The notes beneath the pieces are model-generated. The model was not told the origin of the DNA, searched no databases, and saw nothing but the letters and a program-made list of their open reading frames with translations. Source: Deltaproteobacteria bacterium (GTDB lineage: Bacteria > Desulfobacterota > Desulfarculia > Adiutricales > Adiutricaceae). Taken from it: a stretch of 48,939 nucleotides of DNA. The DNA lies in NCBI GenBank assembly GCA_031276865.1, contig JAISMF010000036.1:1-48939 (forward strand), written 5' to 3'. The first letter of the stretch is position 1. Every line of letters begins with the position of its first letter. Below are positions 44,215-48,939 of the stretch, in pieces. A program made the translations under genes and the position numbers.

Positions 44215-45969
44215 ATGCAGAGACCCGCCGACCCTGAAAAGAGGACGGGCGTGCGCCTGATCCCCCCCCTGGACCCGGTCCCGCCGGAAAGCCGGGAGGC
44301 CCGTCGTCCTGAATACCGGGACGCTCTCCTTCCGGAACACCCTCCGGCGCCTCGCACGGAAAAGGGCCCGAATCCGGAAACGGACCCGGGGCCGGAAAAC
44401 TATCTCGCGCCCCGCTGGGACGCCCCCCGGGGGGACGGCCTCACCTTTTTCGATCACCGGCGCATAAGAGGCCTGGGCGGAAGCCCGGACATCTCCACGA
44501 AGGGCGGGCTTAAAACTTCGCCGCGGCCGCGGGCCGCGGCGGGGCTCAGGGTCTTGAAGGCCGTGGCCTTGAAGAAGGCGGAAAAAACCCCCAAAAGCCG
44601 GGCGGGGACCTTAAGGCTCGTGCGTCCGGAAAACCTCCCCTCCCTGGAGGCCCTTTCCGCCGGAAAAACGGAGGAGGAAGTCAAGAAAGGAAGGGGCGCC
44701 GCCTTTCTGGAGCCCGTCAAATGGCTCGCCAAGCTCCTCCTCTCGGCCGTCTTCCTTCTTTGGATCTTCATTTTAGGCGTGCTGGTGGGCCGGGGATCGC
44801 TCATCAACAACTCCCATGGCCGCTTTTTCCCCGCGCTCTTCTCCTTTAACGAAGCCCGGGAGGAGACGGCGGCGGATCCCGCCCCAGCTCCGGCGGATTT
44901 CTCCGAGATCCGCGCCCTCTCTTCCGCCCCCTCCCCGCGGCCCCTTCCCCCCCTCCTTACGGAAGAGGTCGCGGATCCGGACCTTGCCGGCCCCGCGCCG
45001 GGGATTCCGGAAAGCCCCGCTCACACCGGCCTCCCCGGACCCCTCCCCCTGGCGGTGGCCGCGGCCGGAGCTCCGGCGCCCGCCCCGCGCCAGACCCCGA
45101 CCCCGGGGGTCCAAGCGTCTTTAAAATCACCCCCGCCGGCGGAAAAACCCCCCGTCCGGACGGAAGCCTCCGCCGGCGCTCCGGATGTATTCCGCCGCCC
45201 CGGCTTAAGCGAGGAGAGCCCCTTCGCCATCGCCCTCACCGGGGATTCCTCCTTAGCCTCCGCGAAGGAAATAGACGGCGGCTCCTCCGGATCGCTCACC
45301 CCGACGGCCGGCTCCTCCGCCATCTCCGCGGCCGGAAACATCGCGCTTCCGGCGGCTTCGGCCCTTCCGACGGAAAACGCCGCCGATAGCGCCCGCGGGG
45401 CCTCCGCCGCGGCCGTCCCCAACCGGGAAAGGGAGCGCCGGACGGATGCGTCCGCTCAAACCGAAGCCAAGGCGGCTCCGGAAAAGAGCCGGGAGGCCGC
45501 CCGAACCGATACCGCGGCTCCCTTGGCGGCCGCCAAACCGCAGAACGGAACCTCCCCGGAAAGCGGCGCCGCGCCGAAAAAGGACGCCCCTCCCAAAGCC
45601 GACGCCAGCGTGAAAAGCGCCGCCGCCCCCAAAGCGGACGGAGCCCCGAAAAAGTATCCCCAGCCGGAGAGCGCGGCCGCCGCCCCGAAAAAGGCGCCCT
45701 CCGACAAGACCGCCTACTGGCCGCGGAAGCCCAAGGGAACCGGGCTCTACACCGTGCAGCTGGCCTCCCCTAAAGAAGAGGACGCCGCCAGACGGCTGGT
45801 GGACGATTTCCGGAAAAAAGGCCTGGACGCCTACTACTATCCATCTTCGGGCCGCTTTTTCGTGAGGGCCGGAAGGTTCGCGACCGAGGCCGAGGCCGGC
45901 CGCGCGAAAATAGCCATGGAGGCCGCGGGGGCGGTGAAGCCCTACGTGAGCAAGCTGAACCCCGACTGA
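44215..45969 (+). CDS. Membrane-anchored SPOR-domain protein
   Basis: Bitopic inner-membrane protein of 584 residues. A cytoplasmic Pro/Arg-rich part (1-169) is followed by one helix (LAKLLLSAVFLLWIFILGVL, 171-190), a long low-complexity periplasmic Ala/Pro/Ser/Lys-rich linker (~200-500) and a C-terminal SPOR domain (GLYTVQLASPKEEDAARRL to KPYVSKLNPD). SPOR domains bind denuded septal peptidoglycan, so a cell-division or wall role is likely. The linker has repeated KADASVK/PKADGAPK-type segments. It follows argS and is ended by a strong terminator. Confidence 0.88.
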   Translation: MQRPADPEKRTGVRLIPPLDPVPPESREARRPEYRDALLPEHPPAPRTEKGPNPETDPGPENYLAPRWDAPRGDGLTFFDHRRIRGLGGSPDISTKGGLKTSPRPRAAAGLRVLKAVALKKAEKTPKSRAGTLRLVRPENLPSLEALSAGKTEEEVKKGRGAAFLEPVKWLAKLLLSAVFLLWIFILGVLVGRGSLINNSHGRFFPALFSFNEAREETAADPAPAPADFSEIRALSSAPSPRPLPPLLTEEVADPDLAGPAPGIPESPAHTGLPGPLPLAVAAAGAPAPAPRQTPTPGVQASLKSPPPAEKPPVRTEASAGAPDVFRRPGLSEESPFAIALTGDSSLASAKEIDGGSSGSLTPTAGSSAISAAGNIALPAASALPTENAADSARGASAAAVPNRERERRTDASAQTEAKAAPEKSREAARTDTAAPLAAAKPQNGTSPESGAAPKKDAPPKADASVKSAAAPKADGAPKKYPQPESAAAAPKKAPSDKTAYWPRKPKGTGLYTVQLASPKEEDAARRLVDDFRKKGLDAYYYPSSGRFFVRAGRFATEAEAGRAKIAMEAAGAVKPYVSKLNPD

Positions 45970-46048
45970 GATGAAACTCCCCGGCGGGAAAAAGCGATTT
46001 AATGGGGAGCCAACGGATTCAAGCGGACCAAGAACGCCGCTCCAACTC

Positions 46049-46080
46049 AAAGCATCCACCACAGGATGCTTTTTTATTTT
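46049..46080 (+). terminator. Rho-independent terminator after argS/SPOR genes
   Basis: AAAGCATCC, an ACCACA loop and GGATGCTTT form a perfect 9-bp stem, followed by TTTTATTTT. Confidence 0.93.
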
Positions 46081-46081
46081 A

Positions 46082-46160
46082 AGCGGGGGGATAAAAGTTA
46101 GAACAATCAGACGGAGAAAGCTAAGCGTAAATGTAGTGAATTTTTAACTACAACCCGGAC
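46082..46160. repeat. Possible eroded third copy of the 90-bp element (reversed)
   Basis: GGGGGGATAAAAGTTAGAAC at about 46084-46103 matches, on the opposite strand, the end segment GTTCTAACTTTTATCCGCCG of copy B at 18 of 20 bases. The remainder is too diverged to align with confidence and the outer repeats are not intact. Confidence 0.35.
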
Positions 46161-46313
46161 GTCCGGCGTCTTTTTGATCGCGTTAAGGTAAGGCTTGTGA
46201 TATTATAAACGAAAGCGGGCGAAGAGACCGCTTTCCATCACGTTTTTTCCCACGACCACGACTTTAGCCCGCCCAAGGAATGACCACCGGCATGATCCGA
46301 AGAAGAGGTTGAC

Positions 46314-47978
46314 ATGAGCTTAAAAATTTCGACGGATTCCGCATCCTTTAGAGATATGAGGGAAAAAAATCAATTATACATCGACAAGACCGCCTATATT
46401 GAAAAACTCCTCAACGATGAAGATAGACTTTTCTTTCTCCAAAGGCCCCGCCGTTTCGGAAAATCTCTTTTCCTTTCAACCATGGAAAGTCTTTTCCAAG
46501 GTGATGAGAATCTTTTCGATGGGCTCGCTCTAAACGCTTCTAATTATGAATTCATCAAATATCCCATTCTGAAATTCAGTTTTACGAATATGAAATGGCG
46601 TTCGGACATTGATGTTGAACTGGACATTTATAAACGCGTATGCGTGGCGGCTAAAACTTTCGGTTTATCGGTTGAAGACAAGTTGGAATCCTCTTCAAAC
46701 TCATTAAACGAACTGGTGATGCAACTTAAGAAAAGAACCGACACAAGAATAGTCATCCTGGTGGATGAATATGACAGCCCCATCCTCAGCGCCTTGGAAG
46801 ACCCTAAAAAAGCTATGGCGAACGCTACGGTGCTGGGCGGATTTTTCAACACGATAAAAGATTTAAACCAAAATGAATATATTCGTTTAGCCTTCGTCAC
46901 CGGAGTATCTAAGTTCTCCATGACTTCAATCTTTTCCGGAGCCAATATATTCACGGACATTTCGGAAAAGAAAGAATACGCTAACATATGCGGAATCACC
47001 CTTGACGAGTTTGACAAATACTTAAGAGACCCCATCCTGGAAATGTTCGAGGAAGGTAGTTTTGGAGATAAAAAATTCAAAAGCGGTGTAGCTTTCATAA
47101 AAGCTCTGAAAGATATGTACGATGGATACACATGGAATTCTATCGATAAGATAATCAACCCGTTTTCTCTTTTAAGATCAGTGAAAAACCGTGAGCTCAA
47201 ACCGTACTGGTTCTGGTCCGGAACTCCCACTTTTTTGCATAAATTTGTCAGATCAAATCCCGAAGAATCCGTGAATTTGGAGCGGATCGAAATGAATTCG
47301 GATGAATTAGAAAGACAGTCAGCCGATGAGATCTCTTTAATTCCTCTTCTTTATCAAACTGGATACCTCACCCAGGCTCATCGCGTGGAGGATGGAGTTT
47401 ACACTCTAAAGATACCAAATAAAGAGGTTAGGAATTCTTTTAATATATTGATACTAAAATCCTTCGCCGGCGGTAAAATCAAAGAAATAAGCAATCTGGG
47501 ATCCAATCTACTTCAGGCTTTCAAGGAAAACGATGAGAAGGCGATCCAGGATCGTTTAACCGAGCTAATCTCAAACTTAGGTTTTTATGAAAACGAACTT
47601 TATGAAAGAACATTTAATACTATTATTAAAATTTTTCTTATATTAGTAGGTGTAAATAATTATTACTCGGAACTTAAAATAAAAGGTGGCAGAATTGATA
47701 TCTGTTTTATGCTGGACGACAAAAAGGCTATCCTGCTTGAGCTTAAAGCGTTCAAACACGAACTGGGCAAACGCAAATCTGAATTGGAAAAGAAGTTCGC
47801 AAGCACCCTAAAACAAGCTTCGGAACAGTTGCGAAAATATTATGATCCTCTGTTCGATGAAATAAAGGCCGATGAAATACAAGGAATAGCCTTAGCGCTC
47901 GCATGGGATTTAGGGGTTAGGGCGAAATTAGATAAGAAAGTAAGGCGCGGGCGGAATCGGCGGCGGCCGTCTAGGTAA
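46314..47978 (+). CDS. PF09820-type AAA-ATPase with PD-(D/E)XK nuclease domain, intact
   Basis: A 554-residue protein of the family with an AAA-ATPase-like N-terminal half and a PD-(D/E)XK C-terminal domain (PF09820 with PF08011, by recollection). FRDMREKNQLYIDKTAYI (12-29), Walker A QRPRRFGKSLF (43-53), Walker B ILVDEYDSP (~147-155), FVTGVSKFSMTSIFSG (~200-215) and the nuclease core GGRIDICFMLDD then AILLELKAF (~456-478, with Asp, Glu and Lys) are all present. The last residues (KVRRGRNRRRPSR) are strongly basic. The family is often expanded in anaerobes; its role is unsettled. ATG 46314 follows AAGAGG. AT-richer than the neighbouring host genes. Confidence 0.88.
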   Translation: MSLKISTDSASFRDMREKNQLYIDKTAYIEKLLNDEDRLFFLQRPRRFGKSLFLSTMESLFQGDENLFDGLALNASNYEFIKYPILKFSFTNMKWRSDIDVELDIYKRVCVAAKTFGLSVEDKLESSSNSLNELVMQLKKRTDTRIVILVDEYDSPILSALEDPKKAMANATVLGGFFNTIKDLNQNEYIRLAFVTGVSKFSMTSIFSGANIFTDISEKKEYANICGITLDEFDKYLRDPILEMFEEGSFGDKKFKSGVAFIKALKDMYDGYTWNSIDKIINPFSLLRSVKNRELKPYWFWSGTPTFLHKFVRSNPEESVNLERIEMNSDELERQSADEISLIPLLYQTGYLTQAHRVEDGVYTLKIPNKEVRNSFNILILKSFAGGKIKEISNLGSNLLQAFKENDEKAIQDRLTELISNLGFYENELYERTFNTIIKIFLILVGVNNYYSELKIKGGRIDICFMLDDKKAILLELKAFKHELGKRKSELEKKFASTLKQASEQLRKYYDPLFDEIKADEIQGIALALAWDLGVRAKLDKKVRRGRNRRRPSR

Positions 47979-48068
47979 CATTGCGTTTTAAAAAGGCATT
48001 CTAAAAAATGAATTATCCGAGATTGGTTATTTTTGACATCGGTAGTGATAATAATTTGATACTGAGGC

Positions 48069-48939
48069 GGTTCCTGCGATCCGATGAACCATTACATGCT
48101 GCCGTCCTTGCCTAGGCTGCCAGATATTAGCAATCTGGTGAAATAAAAGACATATTTTGTACTTCACGCTCTTTGCTAATCAGGGAAGACTTCCGCCATT
48201 CAAGCCGCCGTAAAACAAATTAACGAAGAAGGATTGTATTACGCTCTTTATTGCTCCATGGAACAACTTAAAACGCGTACTGACGAAATTGAAGATATGC
48301 GCGTTTTGGTGAGCGTTATTAATCAAGCGTTAAAAATTTCCCAAGTTAACGCATTGAAAAAAATATCCGATGATGGTTTTAAGGCGGAACTTAGCGCCAA
48401 GTCGGATTTTGACGTATCACAAACCAGAGTTTATTTAAGGGTTCTGTGCGATAAACTAGACAAAGATTTGATAGTAATTTTCGATGAAGCCGACAGTCTC
48501 AAGGAGCGGTTGATATTGTCCCTTTTGGCTCAACTTAGAGTCGGTTATGTGGAAAGAACGGAGGCGCCGTTTCCCCGCGCCGTAGCCCTGATCGGTACGC
48601 GCGGCGTAAGATACTGCCAAGCGGAAATTAGAACAGATTCAGAGACCTAGGTTCTGCCCCCCCTTTCAACATCATAACCGAGTCTTTAACCATGGCGAAT
48701 ATCACCAAGGACGAGGTGAAAACCCTTTACGCTCAACATACCGAAGCCACCGGCCAAATATTTTTGGATCAGGCTGTGGAGAGGGCTTATTACTGGTCCG
48801 ATGGCCAGCCTTGGCTAGTCAACGCCCTGGCTAGGCAAGTGGTCGAAGAAATATTAGTTAATGATTACAACCGGACCATAACCGCTGAACACATAGATCA
48901 AGCGGCCGACGACCTGATGAAGAGACGAGACACCCACAT
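48069..48939 (+). pseudogene. Decayed AAA/PD-(D/E)XK gene running off the window
   Basis: One frame from 48069 reads GSCDPMNHYMLPSLPRLPDI, a TAA, KTYFVLHALC, a second TAA at the Walker A Gln, then SGKTSAIQAAVKQIN and Walker B LIVIFDEADSLKE (~48465-48505). Near 48640 a one-base shift occurs: the frame ends SET-stop and the sequence continues in another frame as PPFNIITESLTM, TLYAQHTEATGQIF and SDGQPWLVNALARQV to the edge. It parallels the intact protein at 17682-19283 throughout. Two stops and one shift make it non-functional. The nuclease part would lie beyond the window. Confidence 0.87.

Overview
The window looks like a piece of a GC-rich, strictly anaerobic bacterial genome, probably Desulfobacterota (deltaproteobacterial) and possibly gut- or host-associated. 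Pointers are an [FeFe]-hydrogenase maturation GTPase (HydF), a CooT/DUF3842/FmdB-type operon, a taurine-type ABC transporter, and arginyl-tRNA synthetase followed by a membrane-anchored SPOR protein. Coding DNA is GC-rich, while many gaps are sharply AT-rich and hold insertion sequences, decayed genes and small repeats. That mix suggests a genome with much recent mobile-element activity. The taxonomic statement is inference; no rRNA or tRNA gene was seen.

Left part (1-14.3 kb), all on the minus strand: an 8-bp tandem array at the edge; aspartase (aspA) translationally coupled to hydF; an Hsp70-like ATPase with a C-terminal membrane hairpin; a full-length IS1634-like transposase that has lost two of three catalytic positions; a polytopic membrane protein with a GrpE-like tail; a second transposase with intact DDE residues; a tyrosine phenol-lyase-type PLP enzyme; and a lipoprotein with SPOR-like and vWA-like parts. 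Without the two transposases the order would be lipoprotein, lyase, GrpE-like protein, Hsp70-like protein, hydF, aspA, which may be one ancestral locus. AspA (ammonia), a tyrosine-lyase homologue and HydF together fit a hydrogenase/amino-acid metabolism theme.

Middle part (14.3-34.4 kb): an ATPase-nuclease pseudogene (PF09820 type), a second and intact AAA-ATPase/PD-(D/E)XK protein preceded by an overlapping 32-codon ORF, a DMT exporter, then a plus-strand block with tauC-tauA-tauB, a phosphodiesterase of the alkaline-phosphatase superfamily, an unknown protein behind a 30-bp AT-rich repeat array, a secreted protein of seven propeller-like repeats (minus strand), an unknown protein (minus strand), the fmdB-like/DUF3842/cooT operon with a clear sigma70 promoter, greA, a FAD/NAD oxidoreductase and a 41-residue membrane peptide.

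Right part (34.4-48.9 kb): an AT-rich insertion sequence whose transposase has three AT-hooks, the C-terminal remnant of an ATPase-nuclease gene, a long decayed gap containing the second copy of a 90-bp MITE-like element (first copy near 5.2 kb), an O-antigen ligase-like protein, alanine racemase behind a long structured leader with five tandem palindrome/T-tract units, argS, the SPOR protein with a strong terminator, an intact PF09820 ATPase-nuclease gene, and a decayed AAA/nuclease gene that runs off the window.

The least expected items are the preserved but catalytically degenerate transposase between the two chaperone-like genes, the AT-hook transposase, the 90-bp TIR element, the leader array before alr, and two ATPase-nuclease families present at every stage from intact to remnant.
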